A stretch of DNA of 64,000 nt from Caballeronia sp. SBC1. GTDB taxonomy: Bacteria; Pseudomonadota; Gammaproteobacteria; Burkholderiales; Burkholderiaceae. Within the stretch, counting starts at the first letter, position 1; each line of letters opens with the position of its first letter. This document shows, piece by piece, positions 46,543-56,289 of this stretch. The stretch spans positions 1,302,001 through 1,366,000 of the forward strand of contig NZ_CP049158.1 of NCBI RefSeq assembly GCF_011493005.1, in the 5' to 3' direction. A program made the position numbers and the translations under genes. Below the pieces are notes generated by a model. It worked only from the letters and a program-made list of their open reading frames with translations, searched no databases and had not been told where the DNA came from.

Positions 46543-49500
46543 TTACTGAACCGCCTCGGCCGCAACGGTCCCACGCTCGAGCACCGGCCTTAGCGCGGCG
46601 CCCGTGTGACTGCGCGGATTCTTCGAGAGCGTATCCGGATCGGTCGCGGCAACGATCGATCCCCCTTCCGTGCCGCCCTCCGGCCCAAGATCGATCACCC
46701 AGTCGGCTTCGGCGATCACATCCAGATCATGCTCGATCACCACCACCGAATGCCCGCCATCGACCAGCCGATGCAGCACGCGAATCAGCTTCGCGACGTC
46801 GGCCATATGAAGGCCGACGGTGGGCTCGTCGAGCACATACAGCGTATGCGGCGCCTTCTGCCCACGCCGGCCGATATCGTCCCTCACCTTCGACAATTCC
46901 GTCACCAGCTTGATCCGCTGCGCTTCACCGCCTGACAAAGTGGGCGATGGCTGCCCGAGCGTCAAATAACCCAGCCCCACATCCTTCATCAGTTGCAGCG
47001 GATGCGAGATGCTTTGCATCGCGGAGAAGAACTCGACAGCCTCGTCAATCTCCATGGTCAGCACTTCGCCGATGTTCTTGCCGCGCCACGTCACCGCCAG
47101 CGTTTCCGGATTGAAACGCTGACCGTGGCAGACGTCGCACGGTACTTTGACGTCGGGCAGGAAGCTCATGGCGATAGTTCGCACGCCCTGACCCTCACAG
47201 GCCGGGCAGCGGCCGTCGCCGGTGTTGAACGAGAAGCGCGACGGCGTATAACCTCGCGCGCGGGCTTCGAGCGTGTCCGCGAACAGCTTGCGAATGGTGT
47301 CCCACATGCCGATATACGTGGCCGGACACGAGCGCGGCGTCTTGCCGATCGGCGTCTGATCAACTTCGAGCACACGGTCGATAGTCTCGAACCCGGTCAC
47401 CTCCGTGCAGCCCTGCCAGCGATGTGCAACATCGAACTTCACACGCGGCGCTTCACGTGACAACACGCTCGAACGGTTGCGCGCAGGCATGTCGGCTTGC
47501 GCGGTCTTGCGTGCGCGGCGCGTAGCCGGCGACGACAAAACCGAGCGGCCCACGGCGTCGAGCAGATTGGTCATCAGCACGTCACGAGCAAGCGTGGACT
47601 TGCCCGAACCGCTCACGCCCGTGACGGCAATCAGGCGGCCGAGCGGCATGCTCGCGGTGACATTGCGCAAGTTGTGCAGCGTCGCCCCGTGAACCGTGAG
47701 CCAGTTCTCAGGCGTTGCGGCGCGCTTCGCGGTTGCGGTTTTTACATCGCGACGCGCTTGCAAAGGATGCTGGATCGGGTTCGCCAGATACTGGCCTGTG
47801 AGCGAATCCGGCTGCGCCGCGAGATCGTCCACGCTGCCTTGCGCCACGACCGTACCGCCGCGTTTCCCCGCGCCCGGACCAATATCGATGATGTGATCCG
47901 CACGGCGAATCGTGTCCTCGTCGTGCTCCACCACTACCAGCGTGTTGCCCTTGTCGCCGAGTTTCTTCAGTGCATCAAGCAGGATCTTGTTGTCACGCGG
48001 ATGCAGACCGATGGTCGGTTCATCCAGCACATAACACACGCCTTGCAAGTTGCTGCCGAGTTGCGCGGCCAGGCGAATGCGCTGCGCTTCGCCGCCCGAG
48101 AGCGTTGGCGCCGCACGATCCAGGCTCAGATAACCCAGGCCAACTTCTTCGAGGAACAGCAAGCGGCCTTCGATTTCACTGACCACGTCGCGGGCGATAT
48201 CTGCGTCGCGCCCCTTGAGCTTCAGCTTCTTGATCCAGCCGCGCGTTGCGCCGACTGTCCAGCGGCCGACTTCCGTTATAGGCTGATCGCCAAATGTCAC
48301 CGCCCGCGCGACTTCGTTCAGGCGCGTGCCATTGCAATCCGGGCAGGGCTGATCGCCGACATCGTCCGGTTCCTGTTGCGCCGATGGAATCGTCTGCTCG
48401 CGGCCACGGCCGTCGTCCGAGATCACGGTGTCGTCATAGACTTCGCGCTGTTCGCGCGTGAGCGTGACGCCGGTGCCCACGCAGGTGTTGCACCAGCCGT
48501 GCTTGCTGTTGTACGAGAACATCCGCGGATCGAGTTCGGGATAACTCGTACCGCAAACCGGGCACGCCCGTTTGGTCGAGAACACCCGAATCTCGCCAAC
48601 GTGCTTTGTCCCCTTCTTGCCGCCGTTCAACGCACCATGCAAGTCGTCGAGTGGAGCGAGCAAATGCATCACGCCCTTGCCGAGTTCCAGCGTCTCCAGA
48701 AGCATCGCTTTCAGCGTGGCTTCGTCGTTCGCGCTGACGATCAGATCGCCGACCGGCAACTCAATGGTGTGTTCCTTGAAGCGATCGATCTTCGGCCACG
48801 GATCAACGGAAAGGAACTCGCCGTCCACGCGCAAATGCGTATGACCGCGCGTCTTCGCCCACTTCGCGAGGTCCGTGTAAATCCCCTTGCGGTTCACCAC
48901 GAGCGGGGCGAGCAAACCAATATGCTGACCTTTGAAATCCCGCATGATCTGCGCGACGATGGATTCGGGGCTTTGCGCCGTTACCGGCGCGCCGTCATGG
49001 ACGCAATGCTGGATGCCGAGCTTGACGTACAGAAGCCGCAGGAAATGCCAGACTTCGGACGTGGTCGCGACCGTGCTCTTACGGCCGCCACGCGATAGAC
49101 GCTGCTCGATGGCAACCGTCGGCGGAATGCCATAGACGGCATCCACTTCAGGACGTCCGGCTGGTTGCACGATCGAACGCGCATACGCATTCAACGATTC
49201 CAGATACCGGCGCTGGCCTTCGTGGAAAAGGATATCGAACGCTAACGTGGACTTGCCCGAGCCCGATACGCCCGTAATCACGTTGAACTTGCCGTGCGGG
49301 ATATCGACGTCGAGTGACTTCAGATTGTGTTCGCGCGCGTTGACAATCCGCACCACGTCTTCACCCTGCAACGCGCGCCGCGCCGCCGCGATTTCCGCGG
49401 CCAGTTGCAGCGGAACGCCGGCTGCGCGCTTCTGTGCCGCGCCGGGCGCCATCGCTTCTTCGTAGTCGAGCAGCGCCTTGCCAGTGTGCGATTGTTCGCA

Positions 49501-52377
49501 TGCCGAAACATCATCCGGTGTGCCGACGCAGACCACCATGCCCCCCGCATCGCCACCTTCCGGACCGAGATCGATGATCCAGTCGGCCGCGCGAATGACA
49601 TCGAGATTGTGCTCGATCACGATCAACGAATGGCCGCGCTCCAGCAGGCGTCTCAACGCCTGCATCAGCTTGGCGATATCGTCGAAATGGAGACCGGTTG
49701 TGGGTTCGTCGAACATGAACAAGCGGCCCGGCTGGTTGCCGCTCGCCTGTGCCGTTTCCGCCAAAAAACCCGCCAGCTTCAGGCGCTGCGCTTCCCCGCC
49801 CGAGAGCGTGGGGACCGGTTGCCCGAGCTTCACGTATTCCAGCCCGACGTCAACAATCGGCTGCAACACGCGCAGCACTTCCCTGTCTTTCGCAAAGCAC
49901 GCGACGGCTTCGCTCACGGTCAGGTCGAGTACGTCCGCCACGCTGAGCGACTTGCCGTCGCGCTCGATCTGCACATCCAGGATTTCCGCCCGATACCGCC
50001 GTCCATCGCAATCCGGGCAGCGCAAATAAACGTCGCTCAGGAACTGCATCTCGACGTGTTCGAAGCCCGAACCGCCGCAAGTCGGGCAACGGCCATCGCC
50101 GGAATTAAAACTGAACATGCCTGCGCTATAACCGCGTTGCGCGGCGAGCGGCGCCTTCGCGAACAGCTTGCGAATCTCGTCAAACGCGCCTACATAGCTC
50201 GCCGGATTCGAACGCGCCGTGCGGCCGATCGGCGATTGATCGACGAAGATCACTTCGCTCAAGACATCAGCGCCCTTCAACGCGCGGAATGCGCCCGGCG
50301 ATTCGGTGGCCTTGCCGAAATGACGCTGCAACGCGGGCGCGAGCACGTCCTGGATCAGCGTCGATTTGCCCGACCCCGACACACCCGTCACGCACACCAG
50401 CCGCTGCAACGGGATCTCGACCGTGACATCGCGCAGGTTGTGTTCGGTCGCGCCTTCGAGCACGAGCCGCGGCGTCTTTGCATCGACCGCGCGACGCTGC
50501 CAGTTCGATGCATGCGCCACGTGCTTGCGGCCGCCGAGGTACGCGCCCGTCAGCGTGTCGCTATGCTCGATTTCGTTCGGCGGCCCGTCATAGACAATCT
50601 CGCCGCCGCGTTCGCCCGGTCCCGGACCCATATCGATAAGACGATCCGCCGCGAGCATCACCGAAGGGTCGTGCTCCACCACCACAAGCGTATTGCCCGC
50701 GTCGCGCAGCCGGTGCATGGCTTCGACAATGCGATTCAGGTCGCGCGGATGCAAGCCGATGCTAGGCTCATCGAGCACAAACAGCGTGTTCACCAAGGAC
50801 GTGCCGAGCGCAGTCGTCAGGTTGATCCGCTGCACTTCGCCACCGGACAGCGTCCGGCTCTGCCGATCCAGCGTGAGGTAACCGAGGCCGACATCGCAGA
50901 GATACTTCAGGCGCGTGCGGACCTCGTTGTGCAGAAGCTTGAGCGCGTCGTCAAGCAGCGTGCTTGGCAAGGTCAGCGAGTCGAAGAAACGGCGAATGCG
51001 GTCGATCGGCATCAGCATCAAATCGTGCAGCGTGAGGCCCGGCAGCGCTTCGAGTTGCGCACGCGTCCAGTCCACGCCTGCGGGCAGGAAACGATCGGCC
51101 GGCTTCAGCACGGCGTCCGCTTGCTCCTTCGTGCCGAGACGCCACAGCAGCGCTTCCGTCTTCAGACGCGCGCCCTCGCACGTTGGGCACTTCGTGTAGC
51201 TGCGATATTTCGACAGCAACACGCGGATGTGCATCTTGTAGGCTTTCGATTCGAGGTAATCGAAGAAACGCTGCACGCCGTACCACTGGTTTTGCCACTT
51301 GCCGGTCCAGTCCGGCGAGCCGCCGATCACCCAGTCGCGCTCCTTTTGCGTGAGTTCGCTCCAAGGCACACCAAGTCGAATGCCTGCTTTCGCGCCGTAG
51401 CGCAGCAGGTCGTCCTGATTCTCTTTCCATGCGGGTGTTTGCAGCGTCTTGACAGCGCCTTCGCGCAGGGTCTTGCGTTCATCGGGAATCACGAGGCCGA
51501 GATCCACGCCGATCACCCGGCCGAATCCGCGACACGTTTCGCATGCGCCATACGCCGAGTTGAACGAGAACAACGCGGGTTGCGGATCGGCATAGCGGAT
51601 GTCGCTTTCCGGGCTATGCAGGCCGGTGGAAAAGCGCCACGTTGGCACGTCGTTTGTTTCAGGCGTTTCCTCACCCGGCTCCGGCAGCACATACACATTC
51701 ACTCGCCCCGTGCCGCGCAGCAACGCGCCTTCGATAGCCTCCAGCGCCCGCGAGCGCTCCGTCTTCTGCAAGCGGAATCTGTCTGCCACCACATCGAGCA
51801 TTTGCCGGCCGTCCACATGCCGCTTGGCCTGCACGCGCGTATAGCCGCTGGCGGAAAGCCACTGCGCGACTTCGTCGTCGCTCGCGGACTCGGGCAGTTC
51901 CACCGGGAACGTGATCGCGATGCGCGGATCATTCGCCTTCGTGCGCTCGAGCAATTCAACGTAGATGGTCTCCGGCGTATCGTGCCGGACCTGATGCGAG
52001 GTCTTTTTATCGAAGAGCTCGGCGGCGCGTGCGTAGAACAGTTTCAGGTGATCGTTCAGCTCGGTCATCGTGCCGACGGTCGAGCGCGAACTGCGCACCG
52101 GATTGGTCTGGTCGATAGCAATGGCCGGCGGCACGCCGTCTACGCGATCCACCTGCGGACGGTCCATCCGGTCGAGGAATTGCCGCGCATACGCGCTGAA
52201 CGTTTCGACGTAGCGACGCTGGCCTTCGGCGTAGAGCGTATCGAACACGAGGCTCGATTTGCCCGAGCCCGAAGGGCCGGTCACCACGGTCATCTGTCCC
52301 GTGTGAAGGTCCAGATCGATGTTTTTGAGATTGTGCTGGCGAGCACCGCGAATGCGGATTGCGTTGTTGGATGCCAA
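46543..52377 (-). CDS. uvrA: Double-length UvrA (fused tandem excinuclease ABC subunit A)
   Basis: A 1944-residue protein, twice the usual UvrA length of about 940. It has four Walker A sites (GPSGSGKSS near residue 31, then three GVSGSGKST at about 670, 1036 and 1640) and four ABC signatures (LSGGEVQRINL, LSGGEAQRLKL, LSGGEAQRIRL, LSGGEAQRIKL). Several CxxC zinc pairs are kept, such as CPTCEG, CPTCGG/CPDCDG, CPVCGTSY and CPACEGQG/CDVCHG. The second copy begins near residue 1010. It is a covalent UvrA dimer that would start nucleotide-excision repair by loading UvrB on damaged DNA. A LexA-type box lies 121 bp upstream. Such fused UvrA proteins occur in Burkholderia besides a normal UvrA. Confidence 0.95.
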   Translation of the reverse strand: MASNNAIRIRGARQHNLKNIDLDLHTGQMTVVTGPSGSGKSSLVFDTLYAEGQRRYVETFSAYARQFLDRMDRPQVDRVDGVPPAIAIDQTNPVRSSRSTVGTMTELNDHLKLFYARAAELFDKKTSHQVRHDTPETIYVELLERTKANDPRIAITFPVELPESASDDEVAQWLSASGYTRVQAKRHVDGRQMLDVVADRFRLQKTERSRALEAIEGALLRGTGRVNVYVLPEPGEETPETNDVPTWRFSTGLHSPESDIRYADPQPALFSFNSAYGACETCRGFGRVIGVDLGLVIPDERKTLREGAVKTLQTPAWKENQDDLLRYGAKAGIRLGVPWSELTQKERDWVIGGSPDWTGKWQNQWYGVQRFFDYLESKAYKMHIRVLLSKYRSYTKCPTCEGARLKTEALLWRLGTKEQADAVLKPADRFLPAGVDWTRAQLEALPGLTLHDLMLMPIDRIRRFFDSLTLPSTLLDDALKLLHNEVRTRLKYLCDVGLGYLTLDRQSRTLSGGEVQRINLTTALGTSLVNTLFVLDEPSIGLHPRDLNRIVEAMHRLRDAGNTLVVVEHDPSVMLAADRLIDMGPGPGERGGEIVYDGPPNEIEHSDTLTGAYLGGRKHVAHASNWQRRAVDAKTPRLVLEGATEHNLRDVTVEIPLQRLVCVTGVSGSGKSTLIQDVLAPALQRHFGKATESPGAFRALKGADVLSEVIFVDQSPIGRTARSNPASYVGAFDEIRKLFAKAPLAAQRGYSAGMFSFNSGDGRCPTCGGSGFEHVEMQFLSDVYLRCPDCDGRRYRAEILDVQIERDGKSLSVADVLDLTVSEAVACFAKDREVLRVLQPIVDVGLEYVKLGQPVPTLSGGEAQRLKLAGFLAETAQASGNQPGRLFMFDEPTTGLHFDDIAKLMQALRRLLERGHSLIVIEHNLDVIRAADWIIDLGPEGGDAGGMVVCVGTPDDVSACEQSHTGKALLDYEEAMAPGAAQKRAAGVPLQLAAEIAAARRALQGEDVVRIVNAREHNLKSLDVDIPHGKFNVITGVSGSGKSTLAFDILFHEGQRRYLESLNAYARSIVQPAGRPEVDAVYGIPPTVAIEQRLSRGGRKSTVATTSEVWHFLRLLYVKLGIQHCVHDGAPVTAQSPESIVAQIMRDFKGQHIGLLAPLVVNRKGIYTDLAKWAKTRGHTHLRVDGEFLSVDPWPKIDRFKEHTIELPVGDLIVSANDEATLKAMLLETLELGKGVMHLLAPLDDLHGALNGGKKGTKHVGEIRVFSTKRACPVCGTSYPELDPRMFSYNSKHGWCNTCVGTGVTLTREQREVYDDTVISDDGRGREQTIPSAQQEPDDVGDQPCPDCNGTRLNEVARAVTFGDQPITEVGRWTVGATRGWIKKLKLKGRDADIARDVVSEIEGRLLFLEEVGLGYLSLDRAAPTLSGGEAQRIRLAAQLGSNLQGVCYVLDEPTIGLHPRDNKILLDALKKLGDKGNTLVVVEHDEDTIRRADHIIDIGPGAGKRGGTVVAQGSVDDLAAQPDSLTGQYLANPIQHPLQARRDVKTATAKRAATPENWLTVHGATLHNLRNVTASMPLGRLIAVTGVSGSGKSTLARDVLMTNLLDAVGRSVLSSPATRRARKTAQADMPARNRSSVLSREAPRVKFDVAHRWQGCTEVTGFETIDRVLEVDQTPIGKTPRSCPATYIGMWDTIRKLFADTLEARARGYTPSRFSFNTGDGRCPACEGQGVRTIAMSFLPDVKVPCDVCHGQRFNPETLAVTWRGKNIGEVLTMEIDEAVEFFSAMQSISHPLQLMKDVGLGYLTLGQPSPTLSGGEAQRIKLVTELSKVRDDIGRRGQKAPHTLYVLDEPTVGLHMADVAKLIRVLHRLVDGGHSVVVIEHDLDVIAEADWVIDLGPEGGTEGGSIVAATDPDTLSKNPRSHTGAALRPVLERGTVAAEAVQ

Positions 52378-52804
52378 TTTTTCCTAACCGGTTCAATGAG
52401 TTAGATCGTCCGCTAGTTGGCCTGGGCGACGCGCGGCTCGCGCTTAGGAGCCGCCGTTCGACACGCATTAGCGAGATAACGGCCGATGAAGTCGACACTG
52501 TACACCCATACAGTATTTTCGACAGGGCTTGATGCGCCGAAAAAGCGCTGTGCGGAAGGACGAGCAACGTGTGAAGTGCGGACACGTCTTGCTAGACCGG
52601 ACATGCTGAAACAGTGAGGTTACTGGATGCGTTTGTGCCAACCGGCTAATCAGCCGCCACCCACCGCCAGACTCCAGGCGGAGAGTCGATCGTGACCGGC
52701 ATGCACATCCTGTTAGTCGGTATACCCCTGTAACGTCACTACTTTACCCCGTTAGTGCATGCGCCGAGAGTAGCCTCCATTCATCGTTGATCGGGAGGAT
52801 CTCC
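52378..52804. promoter_or_regulatory. Divergent intergenic region (uvrA / epimerase)
   Basis: 427 bp with no credible gene. It holds the uvrA promoter with the LexA box (52498-52513). The stretch from 52610 to 52790 contains nothing recognised beyond the ribosome-binding site of the epimerase gene. Confidence 0.6.
52498..52513 (-). promoter_or_regulatory. LexA (SOS) box upstream of uvrA
   Basis: On the minus strand the sequence reads CTGTATGGGTGTACAG, a perfect CTGT-N8-ACAG core; the 20-bp context TACTGTATGGGTGTACAGTG also fits the E. coli-type consensus flanks. Its centre is about 128 bp upstream of the uvrA start. LexA binding here is inference from the pattern. Confidence 0.85.
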
Positions 52805-53698
52805 ATGCGTGTATTCGTTACTGGCGCGACCGGCTTCGTCGGCTCCGCCGTTGTTCAGGAACTGCTCGCTGCTGGGCACACGGTGCTCGGTCTGGCCCGC
52901 TCGGAGTCCGCCGCTGCGTCGCTTGCCGCAGCGGGGGCGGACGTGCATCGCGGTTCGCTCGACGATCTCGACAGCCTGCATCGCGGGGCGGCCGCTGCGG
53001 ACGGCGTGATTCATACGGGCTTCAACCACGACTTCTCGAAATTCGCCGAAAACTGCGAGATGGACCGGCGCGCCATCGAGGCGCTCGGCGCCGCACTCGC
53101 AGGCTCCGCGCGCCCGCTGCTCGTTACCTCCGGGGTGGCCCTCCTGGCGACGGGCCGTGTCGCAACCGAGGAAGATGAGCCGGTTCCGACTTCCGCCGCC
53201 TATCCCCGTGCTTCGGAAGTCACGGCCGCTTCGCTGGCGGCACGCGGCGTGTGCGCGTCGGTGGTCCGCCTGCCTCCCTCGGTCCATGGCGATGGCGACC
53301 ATGGCTTCGTTCCGCGTCTGATTGACTTCGCGCGCGATAAAGGCGTCTCAGCCTATCTGGGCGATGGCCTCAATCGTTGGCCGGCTGTTCATCGGCTCGA
53401 TGCTGCCGGTGTTTACCGGCGAGCACTTGAAAAAGGAACCGCCGGAGCCCGATATCACGCGATCGCCGAAGAGGGCGTGCTGTTCAAGGACATCGCCGGC
53501 GTGATCGGTCGGCACCTGAACCTGCCGGTAGTCAGCAAAACCCCTGCGGAAGCGAACGAGCACTTCGGCTGGTTCGCGATGTTCGCGGGAATGGACGCCC
53601 AGGCCGCCGGTCAACGGACACGGGAACTGCTGGGGTGGGAGCCGAAGCAGCCGGGGCTGATCGCCGATATCGACCGGGCGGCGTATTTCGGAGGCTGA
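52805..53698 (+). CDS. NAD-dependent epimerase/dehydratase (extended SDR)
   Basis: A 297-residue Rossmann-fold protein with the cofactor motif [10 protein letters not shown] (residues 5-14) at the N-terminus. Instead of the classic YxxxK it reads [17 protein letters not shown] in the matching region, so the active site is atypical. Many relatives are annotated as SDR family oxidoreductases of unknown substrate. GGAGG lies about 8 bases before the ATG; an upstream in-frame start at 52787 is less likely. It is divergent from uvrA and convergent to the P-loop ATPase gene. Confidence 0.85.
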   Translation: MRVFVTGATGFVGSAVVQELLAAGHTVLGLARSESAAASLAAAGADVHRGSLDDLDSLHRGAAAADGVIHTGFNHDFSKFAENCEMDRRAIEALGAALAGSARPLLVTSGVALLATGRVATEEDEPVPTSAAYPRASEVTAASLAARGVCASVVRLPPSVHGDGDHGFVPRLIDFARDKGVSAYLGDGLNRWPAVHRLDAAGVYRRALEKGTAGARYHAIAEEGVLFKDIAGVIGRHLNLPVVSKTPAEANEHFGWFAMFAGMDAQAAGQRTRELLGWEPKQPGLIADIDRAAYFGG

Positions 53699-53903
53699 AA
53701 ATACGGTTGGCAGCGCATTGCGTTTTTGAGGGCAGGCATGGACAGCGGAGCGCACGGAGCCTATCCGGACAAGCGGGAAGCCTTCGTGCGCAGACCTGCC
53801 AGAACGTCACTGCTGGATGCAGACGGACAACCGCCGCTGCGTTCAAAATGCGGCGTTCGGGCCTCAACGTCCAGCTCTCTCATTCGACCTGAACCCAGGC
53901 GGC

Positions 53904-54419
53904 TTATTGCGTCGGAACGTGCAACACGATCTGAAATCCCTCGGTTGCCGAAGGCGGGACAAAGTACTGCGTTATCTGGTCGAACTGGGCATCGGTTGTT
54001 TCGAACGGATGCTCGCCCGAGGCGTTCCGAGCCCTGAGCCGGGTCTTGCAAATTTCATCGCTGACGTCGAGGTAGTGAAGTCGGTGCCCCACGCCGGCGC
54101 CGTCAAATAGCTCGCGCCCCCATGCGCGGCTGTTGATGGTGTTGAAAGGAAAATCGAGTATCACAGACATCCCGGCCGACAGGAGTGCACGAACGTGCTC
54201 AGAGAGCGCTCGTCTGATGCGCCCCGAGCAACGTACATAGTCCTCCAGCGTGCGGATTTCGCCCGGATAGAGATGCGTCATCCAGATATCCTCGCTGAGG
54301 ATCACGGCATTCTCCGTGCGCGCCAGGCGTTGGGTCAGCGTTGATTTTCCCGACGCGATCTTGCCGCAGACCATATGAAGAACGGCTGCATCGTCCGACC
54401 TACCCTCACGCTTGCTCAT
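53904..54419 (-). CDS. Small P-loop ATPase (AAA_33 type kinase-like)
   Basis: A 171-residue single-domain P-loop protein with Walker A GKIASGKST (residues about 19-27), a strand ending VILDFPFN that fits Walker B (about 84-91), and a lid-like segment (KTRLRARNASGEHPF). The family includes zeta-toxin-like and small-molecule kinases, which phosphorylate a small substrate; none is suggested here. The ATG at 54419 (GAGG upstream) is better placed than an in-frame TTG three codons earlier. The gap behind its start holds a terminator and a tiny ORF. Confidence 0.85.
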   Translation of the reverse strand: MSKREGRSDDAAVLHMVCGKIASGKSTLTQRLARTENAVILSEDIWMTHLYPGEIRTLEDYVRCSGRIRRALSEHVRALLSAGMSVILDFPFNTINSRAWGRELFDGAGVGHRLHYLDVSDEICKTRLRARNASGEHPFETTDAQFDQITQYFVPPSATEGFQIVLHVPTQ

Positions 54420-54456
54420 GATTTCCAAGTCCTCTGTAGGAGCCCAGAAAGCAAAA

Positions 54457-54475
54457 ACCCGCCTTCTGGGCGGGT
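54457..54475 (-). terminator. Rho-independent terminator (minus strand)
   Basis: ACCCGCC (54457-54463) pairs with GGCGGGT (54469-54475) across a 5-base loop. On the minus strand the stem is followed by TTTTTGC. It lies 26 bp after the stop of the 18-codon ORF and 38 bp upstream of the P-loop ATPase start. Confidence 0.8.
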
Positions 54476-54500
54476 TGCTTTTGAACTGTCAAGTCGAGAG

Positions 54501-54557
54501 CTATTCCGCCGATTCGGTAGCGGCGGAAATAATCGATTTGATGTAGCGCTTGTTCAT
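54501..54557 (-). CDS. Candidate leaderless 18-codon gene (or part of a small RNA)
   Basis: An ATG at 54557 opens MNKRYIKSIISAATESAE, ended by TAG at 54501-54503. Upstream on the minus strand lie TTGTCT (54588-54593), a 17-bp spacer and TATGAT (54565-54570), a near-consensus sigma-70 promoter. The -10 box ends only 7 bp before the ATG, so the mRNA would begin at or beside the start codon and have no leader. A rho-independent terminator follows at 54457-54475. The whole unit is about 100 nt. It may encode a micropeptide, or the RNA itself may be the product. No relative is known to me. Confidence 0.5.
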   Translation of the reverse strand: MNKRYIKSIISAATESAE

Positions 54558-54890
54558 GAAAAAAATCATACCGTGATGAACGAGAAGAGACAAGCCAATC
54601 GATCAGACCAAATTCTCGACCGGGTTGTGTGCGGTCTGTGGCGCTGACGGGCTTTCCATGCATGCGGTTCAACTTGCTGAACCAGGCTTGCCGTCGATCA
54701 CGCGAGCTCGGCGCGTTGGTTTGGTCGATACCTGCCGCTTTGACTCTTGGTGCGCGATGCATCGTCGAAAAATGCGGGCACAAAAGCGCCGCTCCCCGCA
54801 CTTCGAATCACTTTGAGTAACAAGCCGGTCCAAATGAACCTGGTTTCAGGACGTCTGGTTCGCACGGCAAGATGCAACCACCGATGTTTC
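54558..54890. other. Gap upstream of the tiny unit
   Basis: 333 bp with no gene supported. It contains the -35/-10 elements noted for the tiny ORF at its left end. The rest (54600-54890) has open frames on both strands, but their codon use and residues look like noise. Confidence 0.5.
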
Positions 54891-55370
54891 TCAATCGTGA
54901 ACAGCAACAATCGCTTCGATCTCCACCGTGATATTGCCGGGCAGCGACCCCACGCCGACAGCCGACCGCGAGTGCCGGCCCGCGTCGCCGAAGACATCGA
55001 CGAAAAGGTCTGAGCAGCCATTGATTACGCGTGGATGGTCAGCGAAATCCGGCGTTGCATTCACCATGCCGAGCAGTTTTACGATGCGTCTTACCCGCCC
55101 CAGGTCGCCCAGCTCCGCATGCAGGACGGACAACAGGTTAAGACCGACGAGTAACGCATGCGCATACGCTTCATCTGCGGTGACGTTGTCACCAACCTTC
55201 CCCGTCATCAGATGCCCGGTTTCATCAAGCGGCCCTTGCCCCGACAAAAACAGCAGGTTGCCTTCGCGTGTGCAATGAGTGAAGTTGCCGATGGGCGCGG
55301 GCACGTCCTGAAGTTTTAAGCCGCGGGCCTGCAGTCGTTCATAGCAGTTCATCTCAGTCGAAAATCCCAT
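54891..55370 (-). CDS. RidA-family enamine/imine deaminase
   Basis: A 159-residue protein of the RidA/YjgF/UK114 family (CYERLQARGLKLQDVPAPIGNF, LLFLSGQGPLD, ATPDFADHPRVINGCSDLFVDVFGDAGRHSRSAVGVGSLPGNITVEIEAIVAV). RidA hydrolyses reactive enamine or imine intermediates released by PLP enzymes, such as 2-aminoacrylate, to the keto acid and ammonia. The conserved arginine of the family lies in HSRSAVG. The start at 55370 has a weak ribosome site; ATG at 55352 also fits. It follows the IclR gene by 64 bp on the same strand, with the SelA-like PLP enzyme divergent nearby. Confidence 0.9.
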   Translation of the reverse strand: MGFSTEMNCYERLQARGLKLQDVPAPIGNFTHCTREGNLLFLSGQGPLDETGHLMTGKVGDNVTADEAYAHALLVGLNLLSVLHAELGDLGRVRRIVKLLGMVNATPDFADHPRVINGCSDLFVDVFGDAGRHSRSAVGVGSLPGNITVEIEAIVAVHD

Positions 55371-55434
55371 GTTGCGTTGGTTCTCTTTCAAGTGTTGAGG
55401 ACAAGATTCAAATACCGGTCGACCAGCGCCTTGC

Positions 55435-56289
55435 TCAACCGATAGAGTCAGGCGTGCGGCGCTGCCAGCCGAGCCGCGCTTCAATGCGCGCGGCGACGAC
55501 TTTCAGTTCACCGCCGAAACGTTCAGTACTCTGAAGCGCTTTGGCTTCAGGCATCACGATCGAAATGGTGAACACGCAGTCCCCGGCCTGGTCGAGTACC
55601 GGGGCGGCGAGACACGCTACGGACGCATCCGACTCTCCGATCTGGATCGACAGGCGCGCATCCAGCGCTTCACGCGCCATTCGTGCGAGCACGTCAGGAC
55701 GCGTTTCGGCGCGGGCAGTGGGAGACGACTTCGCGTACCGCTCGAAATAAGCGATCCGCTCGGCGTCCGGCAGATGTCCCACCAGCAACCTCCCCGACGC
55801 AGTCCAGTTGAGCGGCACTCGGCTTCCTACCCGCGAAGTCACGCGAAAATGGCCAGGCCCCTCGGCCATTTGCAACACGACCATCATGCCGTCCTCGAGT
55901 CCGCACACCTGCACCGTCTCTCCGACCTGCGCCGACAAGCGGTTCATCTCTTCATGCGCGACCAGAAGATAATCGAGCGAACTGGCATACGTCAGCCCGT
56001 AACCGTACAGCCGCGAGCCGAGCCAGATCGCCCCCTCGGGCGTGCGGGCCAGCAGGTTCTTCTCCACCAGGTCATTGATGATCGAATAAACCGTCGACAG
56101 CGGCGCACCGACCAGACGCGCGATTTCATACGCGGTGATCGGACGGTTGGTGTCCTGCAACGCGTCGAGGATCTGCACTGCCCGATCGATTGCGCTGGTG
56201 CGCGTGCGTGCTGGCGACGCGGACGCGTCCGGCACCGGCTGCTCTACTCGCTGCGGTTCCTGCATGGTTTGACGGGGCTTGGCGGCCAT
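55435..56289 (-). CDS. IclR-family transcriptional regulator
   Basis: A 284-residue regulator. The N-terminal winged helix lies near residues 35-95 (SAIDRAVQILDALQDTNRPITAYEIARLVGAPLSTVYSIINDL). The C-terminal effector domain keeps the family features (VPLNWTASGRLLVGHLP, RLSIQIGESDASVACLAAPVLD). IclR proteins usually repress a catabolic operon until a substrate-derived acid binds. The ATG at 56289 has CAGGAG just upstream. It is divergent from the SelA-like PLP gene with a 114-bp AT-rich gap, so it is likely to control the PLP enzyme, porin and permease genes and its own. Confidence 0.93.
   Translation of the reverse strand: MAAKPRQTMQEPQRVEQPVPDASASPARTRTSAIDRAVQILDALQDTNRPITAYEIARLVGAPLSTVYSIINDLVEKNLLARTPEGAIWLGSRLYGYGLTYASSLDYLLVAHEEMNRLSAQVGETVQVCGLEDGMMVVLQMAEGPGHFRVTSRVGSRVPLNWTASGRLLVGHLPDAERIAYFERYAKSSPTARAETRPDVLARMAREALDARLSIQIGESDASVACLAAPVLDQAGDCVFTISIVMPEAKALQSTERFGGELKVVAARIEARLGWQRRTPDSIG

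Noticed and set aside
47497..49098. Long plus-strand open frames opposite uvrA, up to 1025 codons (49327-52404)
   Set aside because: They are antisense shadows of a well-supported high-GC gene; their residue composition (Arg, His and Ala rich) is typical of such artefacts.
54406..54801. 131-codon minus-strand frame across the terminator and tiny ORF
   Set aside because: It crosses a strong rho-independent terminator and a promoter-like region, and its residues look random.
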